Positions 44,063 through 54,839 of a DNA stretch of 57,794 nucleotides are shown in pieces (within the stretch, counting starts at the first letter, position 1; each line of letters starts with the position of its first letter). The translations under genes and the position numbers were made by a program. The DNA comes from Prorocentrum cordatum (lineage: Eukaryota > Sar > Dinophyceae > Prorocentrales > Prorocentraceae): NCBI GenBank assembly GCA_963575745.1, contig CAUYUJ010018893.1, forward strand, positions 47,501 through 105,294. The letters are read 5' to 3'. Below the pieces are notes generated by a model. The model made no database searches, was not told the origin of the DNA, and saw nothing but the letters and a program-made list of their open reading frames with translations.

Positions 44063-44639
44063 TTAGCAGTCCCCTCAGGCAGTAAGTGTTGAATGAGATT
44101 TTGCGTCGTGTCCGTCTGTCGAGTGGCAGGCCAGTTCCCCAACGGATTGGCTTGTTGGTTGGTCGTTGGGCTTGAGAGCCCCAGCCCTGATCCCGGCTCT
44201 AGCCTTTTTTTAACTGTTCGTTGTTGTTTGTTCTTGTGGGTGCCAGAAAGACACCCTCACCCCAAGCCAGGATCCCCTGGATCACCAGGTCGGGAGGGGG
44301 GGTACTCGGAGGAGGCGTGGGTGGGTGTTGTGCTGTCCTCAAGTACATTGTCCGCATTTCGCTGCATTGGCTTGCTCACCACCTTCGCATTTGTATTGTG
44401 CTGCTTCGCATTGCTCTGCCTGGTGAAACATCGCGTTGTGTCAGAGTGACTTGTGGCGCTTCGCTTTTTCTTGATTCGCTTTATTTCGATGTGCACCGTT
44501 GGAATTGTATTCTTCTCGTCGTCGTCGTCGTCGCTGTCGTCCGTCGTCCCCCTCGGCCTTCTCTTTGCCCCACTTCGGCATTACTGGCACCGGCATCGTT
44601 GTAGTTGCCGTCGTTGACGACCATCCTTAGTTCGGGCAG
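44063..44639. other. No recognisable gene
   Basis: Moderately complex sequence with a (GTC)n stretch at about 44516-44545; may be the intron upstream of the candidate exon. Confidence 0.3.
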
Positions 44640-44762
44640 GTTCGGCCTCGAGCAGCGCTGCTTCTACCGCCACCCGGACCTCTACGAGGACAGCCGAGAC
44701 GCTGCTCGCCGAGCGCTGCCTTGGGTCCAGCCCCCCGACGCTATCAGACTCCCAGCGCGGCG
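44640..44762 (+). CDS. Candidate internal exon, unknown protein
   Basis: A 123-base stretch bounded by GGGCAG on the left and GTAGCA on the right, matching AG and GT splice borders. In frame it reads FGLEQRCFYRHPDLYEDSRD then AARRALPWVQPPDAIRLPAR. The residue mix is unlike the low-complexity frames around it. The DLYEDS...AL pattern loosely recalls the small QCR7/UQCRB subunit of respiratory complex III, but the match is too short to name. No adjoining exon was convincingly joined: the next acceptor-like site (TTCCAG before 44927) does not yield a clear continuation. Confidence 0.25.
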
Positions 44763-44982
44763 GTAGCAGGTCAGTGCTCCTGCCTGCCCCCTCCGCTCGT
44801 CTCCCCATTTCTCTTCCTCTTTCCTCCTCTTTCCTCCTCTCTCCTACTCTCCTCCTCTCTCCTCCTCTCTCCTCTTCTTCCACCGGCTCCTTCCTCCCAT
44901 TCTTGCGCTGTTGGTTCCAGAGCCTGCGTCTGTTTACCCTCCAGCCCACCTGGTGGGCAACTCCGCCTCCAAACTGGGATCA
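44763..44982. other. Pyrimidine-rich stretch
   Basis: CTCCTCTCTCCTCCTC-type tract (44810-44890) ending in TTCCAG near 44926, compatible with an intron 3' end. Confidence 0.35.
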
Positions 44983-45127
44983 TTTCGATCCGATCGATCC
45001 GAATCGACATCGGTTTCGGCTAGCTCGATCCGACTCGACTTCAGTATTCCGACGATCCGATGTAGCCTGGTGCTTGCATGGCGCTGTGATGCATCCTGGC
45101 CCGGCCCGTCTGATGTGATTCCGACTC
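44983..45127 (+). repeat. Dispersed ~145-bp repeat, copy 2
   Basis: Matches 586-738 in order and orientation: CGATCCGATCGATCCGAATC, GACGATCCGATGTAGCC, GCATGGCGCTGTGATGC. Confidence 0.7.
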
Positions 45128-46329
45128 CGTGCCGAAGCTGCCAAAACGAGTGTACGTTCCGAAGCGATCATATTCATCATCGATTCGTTGCCCACCATAT
45201 CGAAGGCATCAGTAGCCGCAGCCTCGGCCTGCGTGGGCCCGCAGTCAGCGTGTCTTCCAGAGGTTTCTGCCGCCCCTGGCATTACAGGCATCTTATGCTG
45301 ATGGACAGGTGTACACCAGGAAGGCTACCAGAGACTCCAATTCTATTGATGAAACAGAGCGTGTGTTGCGGGCCACTCCAGGCCAGCTCTGCGTGGAGTG
45401 CCACCGCAGCAGTCGGATCTCATACCTGTTAGGGGCAACAGGACTTTTGTGCTTGAGCGACGTGTGCTTCTGGGTCACGCGATACACTGCTGTTCGTTCG
45501 CCTGCCCATGGGGGTGAGGTGCCCATCCTTTTCTCTGACTGCCGAAAGGCAAAGCGGCCACGGCCTCGACCCGAGAAGCCGCGCGAGCGGCCCGCAGGCA
45601 GGGGGGCTCGTCCGCGCGGGACGGCCGCGCGTGAGCTGCCCGCGCAGTAGGTCGTGCGTGAGCGCTCTGTGTTCCACGCGCTGTTCCGCGTCAGCGGCCT
45701 GCGGTGGCCATCGCGACTCGCGTCGTTCATGTGCCAGCACAGGGTACGTCGAAAGGACATGACAAAACAGGCCTCGGCGAAAGCTCGAAAGGTGTGGCGC
45801 CCACGGTGGCAGCGAGATCGGTTTCGGCGCGCACAGCCCAAGTGTCTTCTGGTTCATCTGGCCGCTTCGGGAGTTGGTGCCTTGGAGACCCTGTGGCTTA
45901 TGAGCTGGTTGTGTAAGTGCTGGTTGATGGAGCATTGCAAGCACATTTAGCTTCCGCCCGTGGGGGCTGTTAGAATGGAAGCGTCCAATGATGTGATGAT
46001 GGTGATCGTGGTAATGTAACTGAAGGTGATGATCAGAGTGGTGATGAGATCACACATTTTGGACGCCTCCGTTGATCCCGTTGCGTGGCAGAGGCGAAAT
46101 GTGCGCTGACGCGTCGGCCCAGGTTCGCAGACATGCCGCCATCTTTGATCATGGCACCTGAACAACTGCTAGCGTGATAGCTTCAGCGTGCACAAGCGGG
46201 TCGGTTTGGGCCCCAGAAGACAAGCATAATAGGCAGCAATTCTGGTTCCACAAATGCCCTTCAACTTCACAGGGTCCATAGGACTCCCTCTTTGCTCGTC
46301 CCTCACCCCTCGTCCTTTATCCGTTCCAC
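45128..46329. other. No recognisable gene
   Basis: Short frames only; a small GATGGTGAT patch near 45990. Confidence 0.3.
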
Positions 46330-46400
46330 CCCCTTATCCACCTCCTGTTCCTCCTTCTCCTCCTCCTGTTCCTCCTCCTCCTCCTCCTCCTCCCTCACAG
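46330..46400 (+). repeat. (TCC)n tract ending in a splice-acceptor-like CACAG
   Basis: Pyrimidine-only triplets interrupted by TGT, ending CTCCCTCACAG at 46400 directly before a good open frame. It may serve as a polypyrimidine tract. Confidence 0.6.
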
Positions 46401-46810
46401 GCAAAAAGATCGATTGGAAAGACGGAGTGCCGCCACGCGTCGCCCTGCTCATCGCGATCGTCCAACGCGCCTTCGGCCTCCTCATTGCTACAGTCAAGCC
46501 GCCACATCCAGCAGGCCACAAGTCCCTGTCGGAGTTCTGGCAGAAGATCGTGGAAGTTCAAACGCTCCAGGAGCTAGGACTGTTCCTGATGCAGTGCCAG
46601 TTCAGAAAGGCTCAGGTTGCGAAGGATGGCGACGATGCGTAGATGGTGCGGAAAGGGATTCTTAGTGCGTCCCTCAACTTGCAGGATCTCGAAGGTGCGT
46701 GGACGCTGTGGCCCAGTCTTCAGGAGTACATCACTAAGATAAAGAAGGCGGAACCGATCCCAGGGCAGTGCCCCAGGACCCTCTGGAGGGGTAGTTGGGC
46801 AGTAAGATAA
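46401..46810 (+). CDS. Candidate exon or gene fragment, unknown protein
   Basis: After CACAG the frame reads KKIDWKDGVPPRVALLIAIV, QRAFGLLIATVKPP, SLSEFWQKIVEVQTLQELGL and FLMQCQFRKAQVAKDGDDA, then a TAG (46640-46642). The same phase continues with MVRKGILSASLNLQDLEGAW and WPSLQEYITKIKKAEPIPGQ to a TAA at 46808-46810. The peptide is amphipathic and balanced, with no repeats, which sets it apart from its surroundings. I do not recognise a family. The in-frame TAG means either a decayed gene or a short intron nearby. The start is taken as the first base after CACAG. Confidence 0.35.
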
Positions 46811-47249
46811 GTTAACGGACTCATCACATCCGAGCGCTTTTCATGGCGAAGCTAGGTCGTTCAGTGCTGGCAGTGGAATGTTGCATGCTGCGCCTTCGAG
46901 CTTGGCGCCCCAGAGTGCAGGCACCACCATGCCTTGTATTGGCCTTGATGTGAGACGTGAAACGAGTGATGTAGGGGCTATCACCGCCCTCTGTTTTCAG
47001 CAGACCCACGCCTCACCCTCGTGGCGTCGGGTTCTTCCAGGCTTCAGGACCAGAAGTTTCGACGTACGTTAAACATCCCGACCACCCACTGATGCATGTA
47101 ATTGTTCATCCATGTTTTGCCTCAGCACGATCTCAGGGAATGTGATGGGCTCGTTGTCTTTGCTTAAGTTCGGCAATTGACTACAGGCGGTCCATAGGAA
47201 AACCTGCCGAAATCTTCAAACAATCTTCGGCCGGGAACATGAATCCAAA
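46811..47249. other. No recognisable gene
   Basis: Nothing identified. Confidence 0.3.
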
Positions 47250-47723
47250 AGCATATCAAAAAATCTTGAATGGGAAACTCAACATCCAAGACAACCTGAG
47301 AAAATCTCAAACACAAAACCTGGGGAAAACTCAAACACAGAAGAAACTACAGAAAATCTTGAACCCGAAACCTGGGACAAACTCAAACCCACAGAAAACC
47401 TAGAAACAACGTGAAGCTCAAACCTGGAAAAAACTCGAACCCGGAAGGTTTTGTTTCCATTTTTATACATAATAAAAAATATAATTTTCCCAGTTTATAT
47501 ATATATGTATATATCTGTATTTATGTATGTGTATATATATACATGTATAAAACAGTTTTTTTCCAGAGTTTTGTTTCAAGTTTTTGTGTGTGTGTATATA
47601 TATAGATGTATCTAATATTATGTATAGAGTTTTCAAGCGTTTACAGTTTTTGAGAGTTTTCCAGAGTTTCTTAAACTTTTCAGTCGTTTAGAGTTTTTCC
47701 AGAGTTTTTCCAGAACTTTTTCA

Positions 47724-47764
<41 letters not shown>

Positions 47765-48005
47765 AGCAGCGATTTTCCAAAGTTTTCCGAGAGTTTTTCA
47801 ACAGTTTTTCCCAGGTTTGGGTTTAGAGATTTTCTGGAGTTTTCGTTTGGTTTGCGTTTTTCCCAGGTTTGAGTTTCAGGTTTTTTTTCAAAGTTTTTTG
47901 TGGGTTTGAGTTTTCCGCGGGTTTGGTGCTTGAGTTTTTTTTCAGGATGTCGACCTCCCCAGGTTTTGGTTTCAAGATTTCCTGATGTTTTTTTCTGGTT
48001 TGGTT
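47250..48005. repeat. AT-rich foldback of degenerate arrays
   Basis: The left part (47250-47455) repeats AAAACTCAAACCTGGGAAA-like words. The right part (47560-48000) repeats the reverse, GGTTTGAGTTTTTCCCAGG. Between them lies an AT-rich loop with (TA)n runs, and another (TA)n run is at 47731-47757. The block could fold into a long imperfect hairpin. Confidence 0.7.
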
Positions 48006-48829
48006 TTTTTGGCCCGAAGTGGTCGTGGACCTCCTGTAGTCGCAACTGCCAGACCGCAGTCTTTGCCGTCGTGGCGATCGTGGGGACTGTGGGAGGTGTG
48101 GGAACAGAGGTCTTCATTTGCACTTCGGACACTGCTGGACTCCTTCCACTCCTCCTCCCTCCCCCGTCACTACAACCATTTTTTATGGGCGCGCCGGAGC
48201 TCGACCCGCAGAGGTCTGTCCCCGAGGAGGTGCGGCGCAGAGCTGCTGCTGGTCTCTACATAGTGCTGCGCCCGCCCGGGAGGCCGCCGCCTGCGCGGGG
48301 CAGGGCGGCTGGCTCCCGGCAGGCCGGCCGTGCTGCTGGCGACGTCGGGCTGCACAGGCAGCGCGCGGAGCCCGTCGATTTCGCGCCGGGTTCCGACCGG
48401 CGGCCTGCTTGTGGTTTCGTGGCTCGTCTTGTCTCCTCCCTCGCTTCCTCCCTCCTCTTCCTCCCTTTTTTCCTTTTCCTCCTGCTCCCTCCTCCTCCTC
48501 CTCCTCCTCCTCCTCCTCCTCCGCCTCCTCCTCCTCGTCCCCCCTCCTTCTCGTCCCCCTCCTCTCCCCTCCTGCCTCCTCCCCTGTCCACCTCTTCCTC
48601 CCTCCTCCTCCCCCCATCTCCTCCTCTCATGATCCCCCCCCGCCGAGGAGGAGGTGCCCGAGATGGAGCTGGAGACGGTGCTGTCGCGGCCAGACTTGGG
48701 CGCTGGGTGCCCAGGAGGGGGGGGGTCTGCGGGACGCGGCTTCCCCTGGGGCGTCGGGGCGGCGCCCCCCTCCCCTTCCCCCCACCCTCTTCTCAGCCAC
48801 GCGCAGAGGGGGGTGGGGGGAAGGGGGAT
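48006..48829. other. GC-rich segment with (CTC)n tract
   Basis: A (CTC)n-rich stretch occupies about 48420-48630. Before it, LDPQRSVPEEVRRRAAAGLY (about 48197) and after it EEVPEMELETVLSRPDLGAG (about 48649) are exon-like peptides, but splice borders and a family are lacking. Confidence 0.3.
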
Positions 48830-48926
48830 GGCTTCTTAGAAGCACCCCTGCTGCTAAGCAGGCGCGGGCCTTATCTACAGATGTAAGGCCGGCACCTTTA
48901 AGAAGCAGCCTCCTTCTAAGAAGCCC
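48830..48926. repeat. Nested hairpin
   Basis: GGCTTCTTAGAAG (48830-48842) pairs perfectly with CTTCTAAGAAGCC (48914-48926). Inside, CTGCTGCTAAGCAG and GGCCTTA...TAAGGCC form two further short stems. Confidence 0.75.
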
Positions 48927-49455
48927 TCCTTCTTCCTCCACACCCTTGTGCGCGCCGCCAATCTTCGCATGGCCCCACTGGGTGTGCCTACCGAGATTGA
49001 TGGGGTGGGATATCGTTGGCGACGAAACGCGGAGCAGCCTGGAAGCGCATTACGTCGCGCGTCGTGCGCGCGCATACCTGAACGGGTCCCGGCCCGCCCG
49101 CGCAAGCCCGTTGAGGGGTTTGCAGGCCTCCAGCTGGCAAGGACGCGCGGCTTACGTCCTGCGTCCTGCGTACCCCTGTGGCACCTACCAGCCCGCCTCC
49201 CGTCTTCATCCATTAATCTCTCTTTCCACCCGGACCTCTGGAGGCTAGAAAATCTTGGGTCCATAAGGTCATCCAGAGTTTTCGGCTTCAGGGGGCAGGT
49301 TTCGGGCCCCAGGGCGGTGACAAGTCGGCTCGGGACGAAAAGCTGACCAAAAGGAAGGGGCTGAGAGGTTTGTGGGACCGAGGCTCGACATTGATTTTTA
49401 TTAACCATCCTGTGCTGAATTGAGTCGTCGTTTTGAATCAGCATCGCCCCGCGTC
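48927..49455. other. No recognisable gene
   Basis: Unremarkable GC-rich sequence. Confidence 0.3.
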
Positions 49456-49515
49456 CTCCTACTCCTCCTCCTCCTCCTCCTCCTCCTCCTCCTCCTCCTC
49501 CTCCTCCTCCTCCTC
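49456..49515 (+). repeat. (CTC)n microsatellite
   Basis: About 20 CTC units. Confidence 0.95.
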
Positions 49516-49559
49516 ACTCCTCCTCACTCCTCCTCCCCCCTCCCCCCATTCCTGCCTCT

Positions 49560-50075
49560 GCCCTCCGCATGCGCATCTCGGCACCCTCCTTCACACGTTT
49601 CTTGCCCCCATAGAGAACTCCACCGAAGGCTCCAGTGAAAGCGCCCGCATGGCGCCGCCGCGCCCATCTCTGCACATCCCTCATGCGTGTCGTGGCCCCA
49701 TGGGGAGCTCCACCGAAGGCCCCAGTGGCAGCGCCCGCATGGCACCGCCGCGCCTGTTTCGGTACACGCGTCACATGTTTCGTAGCCCACAGGGAACTCC
49801 ACCGGAGGCCCCAGTGGCAGCGCCCGCACGGCACCGCCGCGCGTATTTCAGCACAACCCCTCACACGTTTCGCGACGCTATAAGGAGCTCCACCTAGGGC
49901 CCAGTGGCAGCGCCCGCACGGCACCGCCGCGCCCGTTTCGGCACACACGTCACACGTTTCGTGGCCCCATAGGGAGCTCTACCGAAGGCCCCAGCCATCT
50001 CAGCACACCCGCCACACGTTTCGTGGCCCCATGGGGAGCTCCACCTGAGGCTCCTGGGCTCAGGACCTGAGGACA
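49560..50075 (-). repeat. ~60-100-bp minisatellite (about 6 copies)
   Basis: Units contain CACACGTTTCGTGGCCCCAT, GGGAGCTCCACCGAAGGCCC and CAGTGGCAGCGCCCGCAYGG. The last copy is shortened. On the - strand the ~30-residue repeated peptides (CGRCHWGLRWSSPW) arise from a period close to a multiple of three in some copies only, so coding is unlikely. Confidence 0.85.
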
Positions 50076-50429
50076 CGCCCGCTCTGTGCCCGGCGGCACG
50101 GTGGCGGATTTCTCTGTTCTTCTGTGAATATGACTCTTTTTTCTTTGCCGCACTCGGCTCAATATCACAGTTTGATTTTTCCGTTTTCCTTGAGACCATA
50201 TGCTGTTTCTTGTTTCTTGTCTCCTGGATCTTTTCTCCAGTCTCTTATTTCGTAACAGCCGTTGCCTTTTTTTGTGCCAGTCTCTCTTTCATTCTTATTC
50301 TTCTGTTTCCAGTTGGCTGATGCTATTCCCGCCCGCGTGCCAGCCCAGTCCTCTCGGAAGCGATCGTTCGAGGGGCGACGTGGGGCTGTAGTAGTGTGAG
50401 TCGAGCGGCATTGAAGGTACACTGTGCGT
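50076..50429. other. No recognisable gene
   Basis: Nothing identified. Confidence 0.3.
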
Positions 50430-50905
50430 TGACTGTTGGTCTAATGGTCAGAACACCGTTTGGGCCGTTTTGGAGCCTTCTTGGGCCGTCTTGCTTGAGG
50501 CTCTCTTGGGTCGTGCAGGAGTCCTCCTGGGCCGTCTGGGAGGTCTCGTAGTGCCGGTGTGGGGCCGTGTTGGGCTGTCGAAGGTCCCTCTGAGGCCGTC
50601 TTGGGTCCCTCTGGACGCCCACTTGGGCCAGCTTTGGGCTCTCTTGCCATCTGGGGCCGTCCTGAGGCCATCTTGTAATTCGCTTGGGCCATTAGGTGGG
50701 CCCTCTTAGGTCGTCTTGGGGCCATTTCAGATGCCTTTGGGGCCGTCTGGAGCTGAAGTCAGCCCGACAAGGTAAATATTTAAACATTGTTGAAGCAGTT
50801 TGCAGGAAAATCAATCCTTTTGGCTTCTTCGTGCCCTTTGGGGGTCCTTTTGTGGCCCTCCTGGACCGTCTTGGGGGCCTCGTGGGCCGACTTGAGGCCA
50901 TCTTG
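50430..50905 (+). repeat. CTTGGGGCC array family, block 8
   Basis: TTGGGCCGTCTTGG-type words flank a core at 50750-50835 (GAGCTGAAGTCAGCCCGACA...AACATTGTTGAA...TTTTGGCTTCTTCG) that corresponds to 29622-29705 in block 2. Confidence 0.85.
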
Positions 50906-51937
50906 GCAGCCTTGGTTGCCGGCTCTGGTTGCCTGGGGCAGTGTGGGGGCAGGCTTCGGGGGCCCCCAAACGGGGTGGTGGCCACGCCGTGTCTTGAGTC
51001 GGTGGGGATTCGGGGTCACCGCACGGTTTTGGGATGCGGGTCGTTCTCTGGGGACCTCTCGGGCGACTGGGGCATCCGAGGTCCCAAGACCCTGCCTTGA
51101 CGGACCGTGCGGCGAGGGCCGGGGGGATCTCGAGGCCACCGCACGGCCTGTCGCCGCACCGTTTCGGGACTCCCAAGGGGCGCTTTTTTTGTCGGCTGGG
51201 CGGCCACGACCCAGAAAATATGGGAAAATATGGGCAATCTTTTTATTTGTGTGTATTTATTTGTGTGTCCCAGGGCCCCTTCATTTTTGTAAAGACGCAC
51301 CAGGGTGCACACGGCCGTGCGCTCGCCCCTGTCGCCTATGGCCGACCTCCTCCTCGACATGGCTCTTCGCCTTCGCTGCTCAATCCGTGGCCCCCAGAGG
51401 TCCATGGGGGCTTCTCTGGAGGGAGTTCGTCGTCCCGCTGGAAACAGCCCCCGAGGGCCGAACTCTGCTGGGGATTTTTGCTTTGGTGTTTTCTTTGAAG
51501 GGCTCGTGAGCTCGTGAGCGCGGCGTTACAGTTTTTGTTTCGACGGATCGTGGCCTTTGGAACGTGGACCCACAGTTTTTTACAAGGGAGCGGGGGAGGC
51601 AGTGGATGCAACTGGACGTGGCGAGGAAAGGGTCTTTTCTAGTCTACATACCTTACGTTTTTCAATGCTATCATTTCTGCCTTCTCCTTCCTGCTTGCTC
51701 CGCTCTCTCGCCTCCTTTTCCTTGCGCTCTTCCTCTGTCTCCTTGACGACTTCCTCCGCCAGCTTCCTCCGTAGGCTCGTCATGACAAGGAACCCTGTCG
51801 CCAAATGGGCGACACAGAAATACTGGGCCTCCTGCGCCGACGTTCGCGCGTAAGCTGCCCGCGAGAGGCCGCTCGTGAGCGCCCTCGCACCCAGTGTAGC
51901 GTGCCGCGCTGGCGGCCCGCGGAAGCCGCGGCGTAAG
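50906..51937. other. No firm gene
   Basis: GC-rich then mixed. Pyrimidine-rich sequence at 51670-51770 precedes the P-loop exon. Read on the - strand this stretch gives a charged helix-like peptide (KLAEEVVKETEEERKEKEAR), probably a consequence of the pyrimidine bias. Confidence 0.3.
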
Positions 51938-52099
51938 GTCGCGGTGGTCTTTCGTCGCCGAACTGCAGCGAGCCAGGTGCGCCTTCCGGAGCTTCCTGCT
52001 GCTCGGCGACCAGAACGCCGGCAAGTCGACTTTGCTGCACAGCTTCTGCCGGGAGGGCGACCCAAGCTTCATGCAGCTCTCGTCACTGCTTCCAGTGCT
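51938..52099 (+). CDS. P-loop NTPase/GTPase-like gene, exon 1 of 2 visible
   Basis: The frame contains VAELQRARCAFRSFLLLGDQ followed by NAGKSTLLHSFCREG and FMQLSSLLPVL. GDQNAGKST is a Walker A loop (GxxxxGKS/T) after a hydrophobic strand (FLLL), the signature of a nucleotide-binding P-loop. Serine/threonine after the lysine would bind Mg-nucleotide. No ATG is needed because this looks like an internal exon: GTAAG|GT or GCCAG|GT upstream can act as an acceptor, and the true left border is uncertain (51938 or about 51979). At the right, the GT at 52100 is a donor. Joining to the acceptor at 54678 keeps the frame and gives LLPVL-SSSFINTRLV. The family is not named; a GTPase-like protein is likely. 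Confidence 0.45.
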
Positions 52100-52141
52100 G
52101 TGGGGCCACTCAGCGTCCTTGTCATAAGGTAGGTGCTCACC

Positions 52142-52278
52142 GAGTGCGTTCCACTGCTCGCAAAGTGCCTACTCGCTTACGTCAGGAATATCAACCTCGA
52201 GGTAATGGATCATAAGTCCCTCACGACAGATCCTGGCCATTGGCGAGTAGTTACTGTGCGAGTCGTGGAACGCGCTTG
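52142..52278. mobile_element. MITE-like element 1, copy 2
   Basis: 137 bp. The left arm GAGTGCGTTCCACTGCTCGC and right arm GCGAGTCGTGGAACGCGCTT (52259-52277) are inverted, and pairing extends inward through ACTACTCGC / GCGAGTAGT and TCAGGA / TCCTGG to about 45 bp. The centre GTAATGGATCATAAGTC matches copy 1 at 10587-10736. It lies in the intron of the P-loop gene. Confidence 0.7.
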
Positions 52279-52291
52279 TTTTCATGCCTTC

Positions 52292-52673
52292 GTTAGCACA
52301 TCATGGGAGCCTTGTATGTCCTCGTAATTCCATCTTTGGAGTGCGTGAGAGTGCGTTAGCGTCTGGTGATCGATGAGTAATCTCCGGTTTAGCGTCGATG
52401 AACGTTCATTTAGTGTCGATTTGCGTCGATGAGCGTCCACTTAGCGTCGATTAGCGGTGCTTAGTGCCGATTCGCAAGGGCCAGCAAGATGGCATGGGAG
52501 GCTCCGATGAGTTGCCAACGTAGGTGCCAGTGTGTGAGAACTTGCATCTGGAATTCTTTGGACGGTTAGTTCAATCGCTACGTGTATTCATGTCAATATG
52601 GTGAGGCAGGTTGACATCAGCCGTCAGTGCATGTCCCTATTTGCAACACTCGTCTCTGCAACTATGCGTGCCT
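52292..52673 (+). repeat. Dispersed repeat E, intact copy
   Basis: Begins TTAGCACATCATGGGAGCC and contains a degenerate 12-bp array (GCGTCGATTAGC words, 52390-52470). An inverted partner of its start follows (GGCTCCGATGAGTTGCCAAC at about 52501). It then has a 150-bp tail with GAGAACTTGCATC and TGACATCAGCCGTCAGTGCA. The second copy is at 56236-57617 and is split by an insertion. Confidence 0.75.
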
Positions 52674-53140
52674 TGCATCTGGCAGTGGGCGCATGCGGGT
52701 GTCAGTCTGAAAGTCTCACGCAAGGCCAGCCAGGTTTTGCATCACCCAGTGATATGAACAGGAACTGGCCCGTAGTGTCAACAAAAGGCCAGTTGTAATG
52801 TTGTTTCGTTTTATGGAGTATAGCATGAGGGGCATTTAGGACTGAATCAAACGCGTACCGCTTGAATCTTGTCTCCCAGTGTCACTGCGGCAGTCTCACC
52901 TTCAAGCAACTCATCAGGTTTTCAATCGATCATGCGCGTAGCTGGGATGCGATATCTGGCCTCTCAAGCGCCAGGATGGAGTGCGCTAAGGTCGAAGGTC
53001 ATACGGATCGACACGTTGATTTGTTCAATTATATGAATCCATTTCCATGCCGGCTGAATGTTTCAGGAGACATTCGTGGCTTCGTGGCCTCATCGCTTTG
53101 AGGGGCCACCCATGATTTTATCAAGTGGTGTACCCATTGT
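52674..53140. other. Intronic spacer
   Basis: No recognisable feature; presumed intron sequence of the P-loop gene. Confidence 0.3.
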
Positions 53141-53450
<310 letters not shown>

Positions 53451-53611
53451 AATGCTTCCTCGAGTCGTTGCCCCGTGGCTTCGCTGTTCTACTTCACTCA
53501 CTTGGGTTTTCCACTGTCTCCCTGGCAAGGTGCGTCGTAGCTCGGTCAAGCGTGAGTTCAACATGTCGCGAGGCAGTACAGTTCGGCGGCGCGCCAGGGG
53601 GGAAAGTCAGA

Positions 53612-54500
53612 GGGGGCAGGCCTTCTCAGAAGGCGGCGGGGCTTCTCAGAAGGCATGAGCTGGTTTCGCCGGCGCTGGTTTCGCCGGCGCTAGTTTTGCC
53701 CCGCTGGTTTCGCCGACGGCTGGTTTCGCCGGCGCTGGTTTCGCCCGCGCTGGTTTCGCCGGCCGCTGGTTTCGCCGGCCGCTGGTTTCGCCGGCGCTGG
53801 TTTCGCCGACGCGAGCCGTAACGGGCGGGTCGGGTCGGGCGGGCGGACCCTAGCGGGCGGGTCGGGTCGGGTCGGGCGGGCGGACCCTAGCGGGCGGGTT
53901 GGGTCGGGCGGACGGGCATAAAGTGTGGGGCGCGCTCGACCGAGCTCGCGCGAACCCTAACCGGTGGGTCGGGTCGAGCGGGCGGACCCTAGCGGGCGGG
54001 TCGGGTAGGGTCGGGCGGGCGGACCTTAGCGGGCGGGTGGGGTCGGGCGGGCGGGGCATTAAAGTGTGAGGCGCCCTCGACCGAGCTCACGTGAACCCTA
54101 ACGGGCGGGTCGGGTCGGGCGGAGGGACCCTAGCGGGCGGGTCGGGTCGGGTCGGGCGGGCGGACCCTAACGGGCGGGTCGGGTCGGGCGGGCGGGGCAT
54201 TAAGGTGTGGGGCGCGCTCGACCGAGCTCGCGCGAACCCTAACGGGCGGGTCGGGTCGGGCGGGCGGACCCTAACGGGCGGGTCGGGTCGGGCAGTTTCG
54301 CCGACGGCAGCTGGTTTCGCCGACGGCAGCTGGTTTCGCCAACAGCAGCTGGTTTCGCCGACGGAGCTGGTTTCGCCGACGGAGCTGGTTTCGCTGGGCG
54401 GCGAAACCAGCCGGGCGAAACCAGCCGTCGGCGAAATCAGCCGTCGGCGAAATTAGCGGTCGCCTCTCAGAAGCCCTCTGGCCTTCTGAGAAGCCGTCTT
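53612..54500. repeat. Foldback block of TTTCGCC and GGGTCGGGC arrays
   Basis: From the left: GCCTTCTCAGAAGGC palindromes (53620-53660); a ~15-bp CTGGTTTCGCCGGCG array (to about 53815); a GGGCGGGTCGGGTCGGGC array with GACCCTAGC / AACCCTAAC spacers and a recurring CTCGACCGAGCTC word (to about 54293). Then come TTTCGCC units again, which switch to the reverse orientation (GGCGAAACCAGCC) at about 54395, and finally CTTCTGAGAAGCC. Both edges match in inverted order. The CCCTAAC words are not telomeric. Confidence 0.8.
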
Positions 54501-54678
54501 TGTCTTCGGAGAAGGTTCAGGGAACTTCTCAGGAGGCCAGAGGCCTTCCGAGTCTTCTGAGAAGGCCCGCCCCTTCTAACTTCCTTCCTGCGTTCGCCGC
54601 CGAACAAGTTTGGTCACGACCTGCTATGTCGCCAGCGGGTTTGGCACAAGCTCTTTTAGAAGGGTGCCGCGCGCTCAG

Positions 54679-54826
54679 GTCGAGCTCGTTCATCAACACG
54701 CGCCTGGTCCCGAGGAGCCTGTTCTCAGCCCACGGCCGCGCGCGTCGAAGGGTGTGCCATCGTTCCATCTTTGATCCGTCTTCCCTCGTGCCCCTCTCCT
54801 CAGCACACACCATTCCTCACTCCTAG
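54679..54826 (+). CDS. P-loop gene, exon 2 (3' border uncertain)
   Basis: After an acceptor-like GCGCTCAG (ends 54678) the frame continues exon 1 with SSSFINTRLVPRSLFSAHGR, then ARRRVCHRSIFDPSS, and stays open to a TAG at 54824-54826. The phase matches the GT donor at 52100 exactly, giving a 2,579-bp GT-AG intron. The peptide becomes less convincing after about SAHGR, so the real exon may end near 54735 and further exons may lie downstream or off the window. Whether the gene is intact cannot be judged. Confidence 0.35.
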
Positions 54827-54839
54827 CCCCCACTACCCG

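Noticed and set aside
49514-49948. - strand frame with repeated CGRCHWGLRWSS-like peptide
   Set aside because: Unit length varies and the peptide repeat breaks between copies; explained by the minisatellite.
51650-51800. - strand charged helix (KLAEEVVKETEEERKEKEAR)
   Set aside because: The pyrimidine-rich + strand forces Glu/Lys/Arg codons on the other strand, and the position suits an intron polypyrimidine tract.
53820-54295. Telomere-like AACCCTAAC words
   Set aside because: They occur once per 30-40-bp unit inside a GGGTCGGGC array and never form a tandem TTTAGGG- or TTAGGG-type run.
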